DNA of 64,000 nt from JBHJGM01 sp050331815. GTDB taxonomy: Bacteria > Verrucomicrobiota > Verrucomicrobiia > Opitutales > JBHJGM01. The notes under the pieces are model-generated. The model did not search any database. It saw only the letters and a list, made by a program, of their open reading frames with translations, and was not told where the DNA came from. Made by a program: the position numbers and the translations under genes. This document shows positions 44,646 to 53,264 of the stretch, piece after piece (position 1 is the stretch's first letter; every line of letters begins with the position of its first letter). The stretch covers positions 186,001 to 250,000 of the forward strand of contig JBHJGM010000003.1 in NCBI GenBank assembly GCA_050331815.1, given 5' to 3'.

Positions 44646-45626
44646 ATGACGAACCGCCCCTCATGGATTCCGGCCACGGTCACTCAGGTCCGCAAGGTGG
44701 CCCGCACGATCCGCGAGTTCACCTTCGCGCCGCGCGCAGGCGCATCCTTTCCCGACTTCACGCCAGGCGCGCACCTGGGCCTGAAGCTTTTCGTGGATGA
44801 CAGCACACCGTTGGAACGCAACTACAGCCTGATCGATCCACGGCTGACCAATGGCGTCTACCGCATCGCCGTACTGCACGAGCCGCTCAGCAAGGGCGGT
44901 TCGGCCTACCTGCATCATCGTGCCGCGCCGGGTTCCGAGGTCGAAATCCGCGCGCCTGCCAACCTCTTTGAGCTGACCGATACCGCCCAGCCGATCGTCT
45001 ATATCGCTGCGGGCATCGGCATCACGCCCGTCCTGGCTCACCTGCGGGGCTTCCCGCAGGAGGCCGATCTGCGCGCAGTTCACTTCGCGGCACATCGTCC
45101 GGAAGCCATGGCCTTCGAGTCTGAAATGAAGGCGCTCTGCGGAGAGAAGCTGCAGCTATACTTCACACGTGTGGAAGGCGGCAAGCGGCCAGATCTGCGC
45201 GCAATCATCGAAGCCAACCGCGACGCCCACTTTTACGCCTGCGGACCATCCGGCCTGATCGACGATCTGGAGAAGTGCGTGGCAGCCGCCGGACTTCCTA
45301 AAAGCGCGTTGCACTTTGAGCGTTTCACCGCGGCCGATAGTGGCTCCGACGCTGTCAACATGCCTTTCGAAGTCGAGCTCGTTTCAGATGGCGTCGTCCT
45401 CAACGTCGACCGCGAACAAACGATTCTCGAAGCCCTCGAAGCCGCCGGCTACGACCCGCCCTTCAGCTGCCGTGCGGGCATCTGCCGCACCTGTGCAGTG
45501 GAGGTGCTTTCGGGCGAGCCTGATCACCGCGACAGCGCTCTTGATGACGAGGAAAAAGCCGCCGGCAACGTGATTTGCACCTGCATCTCGCGGGCGAAAA
45601 GTTCCCGGCTCAAGCTGGATTTATAA
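44646..45626 (+). CDS. Ferredoxin-reductase-type flavoprotein with C-terminal 2Fe-2S domain
   Basis: 326 residues from the ATG at 44646; an in-frame extension overlaps the divergent gene. FAD domain RNYSLIDPR, NAD(P)-binding domain IVYIAAGIGITPVLAHL and HFYACGPSGLIDDL. A plant-type ferredoxin domain follows with Cys ligands in CRAGICRTCAVEVLSG and a distal Cys in NVICTCISR. This is the layout of phthalate-dioxygenase-reductase and VanB-like proteins, passing electrons from NAD(P)H to a partner enzyme. The divergent PNPOx-type flavoprotein is the obvious candidate partner. Confidence 0.88.
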   Translation: MTNRPSWIPATVTQVRKVARTIREFTFAPRAGASFPDFTPGAHLGLKLFVDDSTPLERNYSLIDPRLTNGVYRIAVLHEPLSKGGSAYLHHRAAPGSEVEIRAPANLFELTDTAQPIVYIAAGIGITPVLAHLRGFPQEADLRAVHFAAHRPEAMAFESEMKALCGEKLQLYFTRVEGGKRPDLRAIIEANRDAHFYACGPSGLIDDLEKCVAAAGLPKSALHFERFTAADSGSDAVNMPFEVELVSDGVVLNVDREQTILEALEAAGYDPPFSCRAGICRTCAVEVLSGEPDHRDSALDDEEKAAGNVICTCISRAKSSRLKLDL

Positions 45627-45665
45627 CTGCGGTTAGTACTAACAGGGCAGGTGTCATTGTCTCCC

Positions 45666-45682
45666 GTGCAAGGGTCTTGCAC
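45666..45682. promoter_or_regulatory. Short inverted repeat between reductase and multidomain protein genes
   Basis: GTGCAAG and its exact complement CTTGCAC are separated by GGT. The repeat lies 39 bases after the reductase stop and 125 bases before the next start. No T-run follows, so it is more likely a binding site or a weak hairpin than a terminator. Confidence 0.35.
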
Positions 45683-45807
45683 TGGTGAGCATTACATTTT
45701 GCTGGATACAAATTATTTACAATATGTTTGCCAGCCACCGTTAGCTTCCGGTATTCATTGAATATACAAGGGCACCTACCTCGCGCTTGTCACCCCCACA
45801 TACCCTC

Positions 45808-48800
45808 ATGAAAACATTCGTTGCTGCGACCGTCCTCCTGGGCTTAACGGCCCTGCCCACCCATGCCGCCGTCACCGGCGCAACTCTCAACGCCAACAAC
45901 GGCCAAATCCAATCCGTTACGGCCAACGGCTACACCACCCAGGTGGCTTCCCTCGTCACGGGAACCTCGACCGGAGCCGTTCTGGACAACGCCTTCCCGA
46001 TCACACAGGCCGACAACTTCAACGTCTTCAGCTACTTCGCGCGCAACGGCACCGCACCCGGCTGGACCATCGACCTGGGCGCCTGGTCCGACGCCAACGG
46101 CGACAACCCGGACTTTTTTCTCTACGAATACGGCGCCAATGACTCCCTGACCGTGGCGCCCATTCTACCCGGAAACGTGGTGGGCCAGGCTATCAACATC
46201 AGTGCATCCACCTGGACCACGATCGGCATCACGGCACCTGGCGGCTCCAACAATGGTCAGAGCCTGGCCGGCATCGCCTGGTCCATCACGGATCTCTTGG
46301 ACGCCTCCGGCCTCGCCCTGGACAACTCCACGGAGATCACCGGCATCCAGATCGAATCGGCCACCATCGACGCTGCCTCGTTTATGGCGGCGGTGGTTGA
46401 AGGTACGGGTGGAGGACCGCCTCCTGTCGACTTCGGCCCCTCTGCCGCGCTTGATACCTCGACCGATGGCGTTTTCGGCGATCTGAAGCAGTGGCACCGC
46501 GTGACCGTGGCCTTTGCCGGGCCCGACACCAGCGAGGATGCCTCGGTCAACCCCTTCACCGATTATCGGCTCAACGTCACCTTTACCCACACCGAAACCG
46601 GCAAGACGTATCAGATTCCCGGATACTACGCCGCCGACGGCCATGCCGGCGAGACAGGTGCCACCGCGGGTAACATCTGGCGCGCGCACCTCTCCCCGGA
46701 TTTTACCGGCGAGTGGACCTACCTGGCCTCATTCCGCACCGGCTCGAACATCGCCGTCGATGATAATCCCGACGCTGGGACCGCGACTGCTTTCGATGGG
46801 GCCAGCGGCGCTTTCATGATTGCCCCGACTGATAAGGCAGCGCCCGATTTCCGCGGGCGCGGGCGGTTGGAGTACGTCGGCCAGCGCTACCTGCGGTTTG
46901 CCGGCACTGGTGAATACTTTGTCAAAGCCGGCGCGGATTCGCCCGAAAACTTCCTGGCCAATCCCGACATCGACGGCACTTCCAACCACGGCGGTGCGAA
47001 CTTCCTGCGCACCTGGACTCCTCACCTGGGCGACTGGAACACAGGCGACCCGCATTGGAAAAACGGCCTCGGGCGCGGGCACATCGGTGCGCTCAACTAC
47101 CTCGCCAGCGAGGGCCAGAACGTCTTTTCCTTCCTCACTTACAACTCAGGTGGCGATGGCAAGGATGTCTGGCCCTTCATCGCGCACGACAATCCGCTGC
47201 GTTACGATTGCTCCAAGCTCGACCAGTGGGCCATCGTCATGCGCCACGCCCAGAGCCTCGGCATCTACCTGCATTTCAAGACGCAGGAGCAAGAGATGGA
47301 CAACGACCCGCCGTTTGCCCTGGACGGCGGCAACGTCGGCTTGGAGCGCAAACTCTACTACCGCGAGTTGATCGCGCGCTTTGGACACAACCTCGCTCTT
47401 AATTGGAACCTCGGTGAGGAAAACACCCAGAACAACACTCAACGCCGTGACATGGCGCAGTACTTTTTCGACAACGATCCATACGGCCACAACGTCGTCA
47501 TCCACACCTTCCCCGGACAGACCGACAGTGTGTACGGCGCGCTTGTCGGCGCGCAGTCGAAGCTGACGGGGGCTTCCATTCAAAAGGGCTGGGAACAGGT
47601 CCATAGAACCAGCTTGAAGTGGGTGGAGGAGTCGGTCGCCGAGAACCGTCCCTGGATTGTCGCCAACGACGAGATCGGCCCCGCCCAACGCGGCGTCCCC
47701 CCGGATACCGGCTACAGCGGCTTCAACGGCTCGGGCACGCCAACGCAGGCGGATGTGCGTCAGGCGGTGTTGTGGGGCAACCTCATGGCCGGAGGTGCGG
47801 GCGTGGAGTATTACTTTGGCTACAGTCTGCCCGAGGACGATCTGGATTGCGACGATTGGCGCAGCCGTGACCGCATGTGGGACTACAACCGCCACGCCCT
47901 GAACTTCTTCAACACCTGGCTGCCGTTTTGGGAGATGAGTAGCGACAATTCGCTCGTGGGTAATGCCTCCGACGCGAACACCAACTACTGCTTCGCCAAG
48001 CCGGGTGAGATCTATGCGATTTACCTCTCCGATGGCGGCACCGTCAGCCTCGACCTCGAGTCCAGCACCGCCACGTATCAGGTTCGTTGGTACGATCCGC
48101 GTGACGGCGGCCCGTTGCAGGAAGGCACCGTGACAGAGATAACCGGACCCGGCCTGCAATCGATCGGGCAGGCGCCCAGCGCCACCTCCAGCGACTGGGC
48201 TGTGCTGGTTTCCCTGGAAGCGATGCTGCCGAATACCCCACCCACACTGACCTCGGCCACCTTTCGCGTCATTGAGGGCAGCGCCGTGGGCACAGGCGTT
48301 GGCTCACTGCCCGCAGCCGACTCCGACCCCGGCCAACAACTCACCTTTGCCATTACCAGTGGTAACGAGAGCGGGACCTTTTCTATTGATGCGGCCACCG
48401 GGTTGATCGAAGTGGCCGACCCAACCGACCTTATCAAGCTCAACAACCCGTTCTTCCGTCTCGGCATTACCGCGACCGATAACGGCTTGCCGCCCGAAGA
48501 AGCGACCGCCGACGCCACCATTATCCTCGAGCACACCGTCGTTGGAAAGCGGATATTGTTCATCCGTGGTGGCGAGGACACCGGCGGCTTCCTGGAAGGG
48601 GGCAGCGATGAGCAGCTGGCCGATATCTCCAACGAGCTGACCTTCAACGGCAATCACGGATGGGGCTCGCTGCGTGACACGCTCCTAGCCGAGGGATACC
48701 TGATCGAGCAGCGGATCGAAGGTCCTCTGTCCAACAACACGCCCATCGATCTGGCAGGCATAGACCTTTCCATCTACGACGTCATCGTTTTTGGCTCAAA

Positions 48801-49785
48801 CAACGCCGACTACACGCCCGATGGCAGCTCCGATCTGGTCGATGCCTTGGAGGCATGGGTGCGCTCTGGCGGGGGTGCGCTGTTCATCAGTGATGCGAAT
48901 TTCGGCACCAATTGGGGTGACGCGCCGGACTCCGACCAGGACTTCCTCGACCGATTTGGACTCACCGTCTACCAGGACCAGGGCACCTACAGCATCTTTG
49001 AGAACGAATTTCTCGCGCCGGAACACCCCATCTTCAAGGGCTTCCCCGACACCTCTGCCGACGACGTCACGCGCTTCGATGGGGAAGGCGTGTCACCCTT
49101 CACGTTCAACCCCGTGCCGATCCCCGGCGCGCGCATCACGCTGCTGGCGCCCGCCAAAGGCAACGTCCGCGTCAACGATGCCTTCGGCCAGGGAACCAGC
49201 CGCCCATCCACCGCCAACGATGCCTCGGTTGTGGCTGTAGAAATCGGGGTGGGGCGCGTCGTCGGCCACTTCGACCGCAACACCTTTTTCAATTTGAACG
49301 GCGCGGGCACGAATATCTTCCGCTTCAGCAACCAGCAGTACGCCCGCAACCTCTTCCGCTGGCTTTCCGGCGGCGGGCAGGTTGCTCTCGACAACTGGGC
49401 CGAGGAAAATTTCTCCAGCGACTTCGGCGTGCCGGCGCTCGAGGATTCCGTTTGGGGCCTCCTGGCCAACCCCGACCACGATCCGTACGTCAATCTGCTG
49501 GAATACTTCCTTAAGCTAGACCCGAACAGCCCGGAATTTGGCAGAGTCGCCTTCACGGTCGAATCCGGCTTGGGTGTCGTCTCCTTTCCGCAGGCCGATT
49601 TCGCGCCCGGCGCAGCCGGCCAGGTCGAGTGGACGGAGAACTTCACCGATTGGTTCACCGAATCGGTCACACTGGAAACCAGCGAGGACCTGGGCGATGC
49701 GACCGTCATGCGCGCGATGCTGCCCGAACCGGCCACTGGCAACATCTTCGGACGGCTGCGCGTGAACTACGAAACTGCCGAATGA
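45808..49785 (+). CDS. Very large secreted multidomain DUF5060/DUF4038-like glycosidase
   Basis: 1,325 residues from the ATG at 45808, which opens the signal peptide MKTFVAATVLLGLTALPTHA. Residues 20-205: exported beta domain seen in PEP-CTERM-type proteins. About 217-330: DUF5060 Ig-like domain (FGDLKQWHRVTVAFAG). About 350-700: TIM barrel with candidate acid/base in LNWNLGEEN (near 537) and a second acid in IVANDEIGPAQRG. About 725-805: beta tail. About 812-910: cadherin-like repeat (ITATDNGLPP). About 913-1190: ThuA/glutamine-amidotransferase-like fold (RILFIRGGED, YDVIVFGSNNAD). Last 130: verrucomicrobial C-terminal domain. No PEP-CTERM anchor. It is probably an extracellular polysaccharide enzyme of unknown specificity. 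Confidence 0.78.
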   Translation: MKTFVAATVLLGLTALPTHAAVTGATLNANNGQIQSVTANGYTTQVASLVTGTSTGAVLDNAFPITQADNFNVFSYFARNGTAPGWTIDLGAWSDANGDNPDFFLYEYGANDSLTVAPILPGNVVGQAINISASTWTTIGITAPGGSNNGQSLAGIAWSITDLLDASGLALDNSTEITGIQIESATIDAASFMAAVVEGTGGGPPPVDFGPSAALDTSTDGVFGDLKQWHRVTVAFAGPDTSEDASVNPFTDYRLNVTFTHTETGKTYQIPGYYAADGHAGETGATAGNIWRAHLSPDFTGEWTYLASFRTGSNIAVDDNPDAGTATAFDGASGAFMIAPTDKAAPDFRGRGRLEYVGQRYLRFAGTGEYFVKAGADSPENFLANPDIDGTSNHGGANFLRTWTPHLGDWNTGDPHWKNGLGRGHIGALNYLASEGQNVFSFLTYNSGGDGKDVWPFIAHDNPLRYDCSKLDQWAIVMRHAQSLGIYLHFKTQEQEMDNDPPFALDGGNVGLERKLYYRELIARFGHNLALNWNLGEENTQNNTQRRDMAQYFFDNDPYGHNVVIHTFPGQTDSVYGALVGAQSKLTGASIQKGWEQVHRTSLKWVEESVAENRPWIVANDEIGPAQRGVPPDTGYSGFNGSGTPTQADVRQAVLWGNLMAGGAGVEYYFGYSLPEDDLDCDDWRSRDRMWDYNRHALNFFNTWLPFWEMSSDNSLVGNASDANTNYCFAKPGEIYAIYLSDGGTVSLDLESSTATYQVRWYDPRDGGPLQEGTVTEITGPGLQSIGQAPSATSSDWAVLVSLEAMLPNTPPTLTSATFRVIEGSAVGTGVGSLPAADSDPGQQLTFAITSGNESGTFSIDAATGLIEVADPTDLIKLNNPFFRLGITATDNGLPPEEATADATIILEHTVVGKRILFIRGGEDTGGFLEGGSDEQLADISNELTFNGNHGWGSLRDTLLAEGYLIEQRIEGPLSNNTPIDLAGIDLSIYDVIVFGSNNADYTPDGSSDLVDALEAWVRSGGGALFISDANFGTNWGDAPDSDQDFLDRFGLTVYQDQGTYSIFENEFLAPEHPIFKGFPDTSADDVTRFDGEGVSPFTFNPVPIPGARITLLAPAKGNVRVNDAFGQGTSRPSTANDASVVAVEIGVGRVVGHFDRNTFFNLNGAGTNIFRFSNQQYARNLFRWLSGGGQVALDNWAEENFSSDFGVPALEDSVWGLLANPDHDPYVNLLEYFLKLDPNSPEFGRVAFTVESGLGVVSFPQADFAPGAAGQVEWTENFTDWFTESVTLETSEDLGDATVMRAMLPEPATGNIFGRLRVNYETAE

Positions 49786-49812
49786 CGCCGCCAGTTTTTT
49801 AATTCACCACGG

Positions 49813-50670
49813 TTAAGGACTCAGCGCCTCCTTCAAAAAGGCCAGCCCTTCGCGCATAAAGGCGTCTTCACTCGGGTAAAACGAGCGCCAGCACGAAACC
49901 GCCGTCCGGATGGCCTCGTTTTCCTGATTGAACGTTTCCAAGACGACCCAGCCCGCGTAATCGACGGCCTTGAGCGCCTCGCCCACGCCTTGCCAGCTAA
50001 CCTGCCCGGTGCCGGCAATACCGCGGTCGCTCTCGCTGGCGTGGAAGTGTGCCAGCCGACCGACCTGGGCGGCTGTGCGGAGCGCCTGCGCACTGTCTTT
50101 CTCCTCGATGTGCATGTGAAAGGTGTCCAGCAGCAGCCCTGCAGCCGGGCTGGCGCAGGTCGTGCAAAAATCGACGCCATCGGAGGCCAGATTCAGAAAG
50201 CCTGTTTCGAAACGATTCAGCGGCTCAAAGGCGAGGGTGATGCCCAGCTTCTGCGCCCGCTCCAGGACCGGAACCAGTGCCCGCGCCGCCTCTACCCGCT
50301 GCTGCGCCAGGGGGATTGAAAGATCGTGATCGCCCACCGCCTTGGCCAGGGGCCCGCAAAACACCTTCGCCCCCAGCAGTGCCACGATCTCCAGCGACCC
50401 AAGCAGGTAATCCAGCGCCCGCTGCCGCGCCTCGATGTCGTTACCATAGAGTTTTGCCCCTGGTGGCAGCGCGCCGGATGCCGTCACGTCCAGGCCTGCG
50501 GCCTGCGCCGCATCACGGATCGCCAGCGCCGGCACCGCACCAGGGTCAAACACCGGCACTTCCACACCTTCAAAACCGAGGTCTCGGATGCGTGGAAACC
50601 GGTCCATCTCCGCGGCTCCGATGGTATCCGAAAACAGCATCAGGTTGATCCCGTAGCGTATGCACATCAC
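49813..50670 (-). CDS. Sugar epimerase/isomerase TIM-barrel protein (tagatose 3-epimerase-like)
   Basis: 285 residues. Metal-binding positions of ketose 3-epimerases are in place: E149 (FEPLNRFETG), D182 (DTFHMHIEE), H208 (AHFHASESDRG) and E245 (VVLETFN). A start one codon later (Met2) is equally possible. The enzyme is cytoplasmic and probably interconverts ketoses or keto-inositols in sugar catabolism. It is convergent with the large multidomain gene; no operon partner. Confidence 0.85.
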   Translation of the reverse strand: MMCIRYGINLMLFSDTIGAAEMDRFPRIRDLGFEGVEVPVFDPGAVPALAIRDAAQAAGLDVTASGALPPGAKLYGNDIEARQRALDYLLGSLEIVALLGAKVFCGPLAKAVGDHDLSIPLAQQRVEAARALVPVLERAQKLGITLAFEPLNRFETGFLNLASDGVDFCTTCASPAAGLLLDTFHMHIEEKDSAQALRTAAQVGRLAHFHASESDRGIAGTGQVSWQGVGEALKAVDYAGWVVLETFNQENEAIRTAVSCWRSFYPSEDAFMREGLAFLKEALSP

Positions 50671-50747
50671 TCCAAACCAACCGGCCCGCTGCCCTCAGGC
50701 AAGGTTGCAACCGCACGCACGACCCTAGCGTTGACTCCCAGGCTGCT

Positions 50748-51944
50748 GTGTATTTGTTCAGTGGTGTTGTGCGCCTCATCGCTCATTTTGACGCAGACGC
50801 CTTCTTCGCTTCGGTGGAGCAGGCACGCCGCCCCGAGCTTCGCGGCAAAGTCATGGCAGTCGGGGGAGGGGAGCGTGGCATCATTTCCGCCGCCAGCTAC
50901 GAGGCACGCGCACGTGGCGTCTACACGCCCATGCCGACCGCTCAGGCCAAACGCCTCTGCCCGGAACTCATACTCGTCAGTTCCAACTTTTCGGATTATC
51001 GCGCTTATTCGGCCCGCCTGTTCAAAATCATCCGCGCTTTCAGCCCAACGGTGGAGGCCTCGTCTATCGATGAAGGTTACATGGACTTGTCACATACAAA
51101 GTCGCAAAGCGCTGCAACTGATGTGCTTCAAGAAATAAACCGTTTGGTCAAAAAAGAGCTGGAAATCTCTGTCAGTTGGGGGCTGGCCTCCAACCGGCGG
51201 GTTGCGGCCATCGCCAGCAAGCTCGAAAAGCCCAATGGCTTCGTGGTCGTACCCATGGGCGAGGAAGAAGCCTTTCTGGCCCCGTTGCCGGTCGACCGTC
51301 TGCCCGGTCTCGGCAGCAAAACCGGGGTGGCCCTCAAGGCGCTGGGCGTTCACACCCTGGCCGATCTCGTGCAAACCCGTCCCGAGAGTCTCCGCCGCCT
51401 CTTGGGCTCGCGAGTGGAGTCGGTGCAGCAGGCCGCGCGCGGCATCGACGAGACGCCCCTGGCAACGGAACGCGGTCAGGCAAAATCCCATTCGCATCAG
51501 CGTACCTTCAGCGAGGACACGCGTGACCTTGGGTATCTTGTCCAAACCGTCAAGGCGATGATCGACGACCTGACCGCCGGATTGCGGCGCGACCAGCTTC
51601 GAGCACGCGCTCTCACCGTGAAGCTTCGCTACGACAACTTTCAGACGCGCTCGCGGTCCACTACGCTTTCCGAGGCCAGCGACTGCGCGGAATCCTTTTT
51701 CCCGCTGATCATTCCCATGTTAAAAGCGCTCATGCGCGAAGGCGGTGGCCGCGGAGTGCGTCTGGCCGGGGCGGGGCTTTCCGATTTTGACGCGGGCCCC
51801 CGCTCCCAGCCATTGTTCGAGGACGAGCCCGGCAGTGCACGTCACCGCCGCCTCATGAGCGCGGCCGATCAGGTGCGCGCCTCCTTTGGCGATGCCGGGC
51901 TCACCCGTGCCTCGTTGCTCGGCTCGGGCAAGCCGCGCCACTGA
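50748..51944 (+). CDS. dinB: DNA polymerase IV (Y-family, DinB)
   Basis: 398 residues from a GTG at 50748; another GTG at 50769 begins closer to the conserved core. Catalytic acids lie in AHFDADAFFASVE and SSIDEGYMDLS; the fidelity-related YEARARGVYTPMP and the helix-hairpin-helix VDRLPGLGSKTG are present. The C-terminal little-finger domain is normal, and no beta-clamp-binding tail is obvious. It performs translesion synthesis. No LexA-type box was recognised upstream. A co-directional DoxX gene follows 36 bases downstream. Confidence 0.93.
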   Translation: MYLFSGVVRLIAHFDADAFFASVEQARRPELRGKVMAVGGGERGIISAASYEARARGVYTPMPTAQAKRLCPELILVSSNFSDYRAYSARLFKIIRAFSPTVEASSIDEGYMDLSHTKSQSAATDVLQEINRLVKKELEISVSWGLASNRRVAAIASKLEKPNGFVVVPMGEEEAFLAPLPVDRLPGLGSKTGVALKALGVHTLADLVQTRPESLRRLLGSRVESVQQAARGIDETPLATERGQAKSHSHQRTFSEDTRDLGYLVQTVKAMIDDLTAGLRRDQLRARALTVKLRYDNFQTRSRSTTLSEASDCAESFFPLIIPMLKALMREGGGRGVRLAGAGLSDFDAGPRSQPLFEDEPGSARHRRLMSAADQVRASFGDAGLTRASLLGSGKPRH

Positions 51945-51980
51945 CTGGACAAACCTGTAACCGGACGTCAGCTTTGCTGT

Positions 51981-52388
51981 ATGAGTAAACGAGATATTGG
52001 TCTGTTGGTCATGCGTGTCGGCCTGGGCATCATGTTTGTGCTGCACGGCATTCCCAAGATCGTGGGCGGCTCCGATGCCTGGAAAGGCCTGGCTCAAATG
52101 GTGGTCCCCGGTGTCGATGGCTTTGCTGCCAGCGCCCTCGGCTTGAGCGCCGCCATCGCGGAGATCCTCGGCGGCATCCTTTTGGCCACCGGTTGCTTCT
52201 ATCCCATCGGTATGGTAATGCTGATCGGCGTTATGGCGGGAGCAACCCTGGCCAAACTCACGGGTGGCGGTTACGACTTTCTGTCGTTTGCCCAGACCGT
52301 CGGGTGGCCGCTCGAGCTGATGATCGTCTTCATCGGCCTCCTGCTGACGGGCCCCGGGCGTCTGGTCTTGCGGATGAAGTCCGGCTGA
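51981..52388 (+). CDS. DoxX-family membrane protein
   Basis: 135 residues with four membrane helices. The family signature RVGLGIMFVLHGIPKIVGG opens the first helix, followed by SAAIAEILGGILLATG and a final helix ELMIVFIGLLLTGPGR. DoxX-family proteins are linked to respiratory or thiol redox functions, but the role of this one is unknown. It sits between dinB and an inositol-phosphatase-like gene on the same strand, with short gaps. Confidence 0.85.
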   Translation: MSKRDIGLLVMRVGLGIMFVLHGIPKIVGGSDAWKGLAQMVVPGVDGFAASALGLSAAIAEILGGILLATGCFYPIGMVMLIGVMAGATLAKLTGGGYDFLSFAQTVGWPLELMIVFIGLLLTGPGRLVLRMKSG

Positions 52389-52400
52389 GGCAAACCACGC

Positions 52401-53252
52401 ATGTCAGGCCAACGCCCCCGGTCACGCCGGCGCGGACCTCCACAACCCGGTTCCAAGGCTTTCGAGACGGCCTTGCGTCACCGTGTCAACGCCGGTCGCC
52501 ACGCCGTGCTTGAGCAGGTGCCGTTCTTTCAGCAGCAGTTTGCCAACGTTCCCAGCGAATGGAAGGCCGATGACACCCGTGTAACCTTCGCGGACTTCGC
52601 CATCTCCGAAAAAATCTTCGATGAGCTCCGGCGCAGCTTCCCCGAAGATGATTTCTGCAGCGAGGAATCCAATCCGCAGGACGAACTGCGCCCGCTGCAC
52701 GCGCCTTTCACCTGGGTGCTCGACCCGATTGACGGCACCAACAACTACTTCCTGGGCATCCCGTACTGTGCGATCTCGCTCGCGCTCCTGCACGAGGGCG
52801 TGCCCATCCACGGCATCGTTTACGATTACTCGCGGGACACCCTCCTCCAGGGTGGACCCACGAGCTCGCTCCTGGACGGCAAGCGCAAGCGGCGCAGTCT
52901 CGACCAGCCGCTGGGGCGCGACACGATCATCGGCCTGCATTTCAAGATGGAGCCCGCGCTCTTTCGCCGCCTGGAGCCATTGATGACGACTTACCGCGCG
53001 CGCTGTCTGGGCAGCGCTGCGCTCATGCTGGCTTACGCGGCTGCCGGCCTCATCGACGGCGTCATCGACCACCGCGTCAAGGTCTGGGATATTGCCGCTG
53101 GCCACGCCCTGATGGCCGCCGGGGGCGGTGAATTCCACTTCATGAGCGAGCCCTGCTTCCCGCTGAAGGACTTCCACGTCGAGCAGCCCCGCACGCCCTA
53201 CTACGCCGGATCGCCAGCCTTCTGCGCCTACGTTCGCGAGCTGCTGGCTTAG
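52401..53252 (+). CDS. Inositol-monophosphatase family phosphatase
   Basis: 283 residues. FIG-superfamily motifs: metal-site FCSEESN, WVLDPIDGTNNY and the C-terminal VKVWDIAAGHALMAAGGGE. Lithium-sensitive magnesium-dependent sugar or inositol phosphatases and 3'-phosphoadenosine 5'-phosphate phosphatases belong here, so the exact substrate is open. It is probably co-transcribed with doxX (12-base gap) and is convergent with the MBL nuclease gene. Confidence 0.88.
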   Translation: MSGQRPRSRRRGPPQPGSKAFETALRHRVNAGRHAVLEQVPFFQQQFANVPSEWKADDTRVTFADFAISEKIFDELRRSFPEDDFCSEESNPQDELRPLHAPFTWVLDPIDGTNNYFLGIPYCAISLALLHEGVPIHGIVYDYSRDTLLQGGPTSSLLDGKRKRRSLDQPLGRDTIIGLHFKMEPALFRRLEPLMTTYRARCLGSAALMLAYAAAGLIDGVIDHRVKVWDIAAGHALMAAGGGEFHFMSEPCFPLKDFHVEQPRTPYYAGSPAFCAYVRELLA

Positions 53253-53264
53253 CCCGCCGTCTCC

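Noticed and set aside
50670..50768. SOS (LexA) operator upstream of dinB
   Set aside because: No symmetric CTGT-n8-ACAG or GTTC-type LexA site was visible in the short upstream region.
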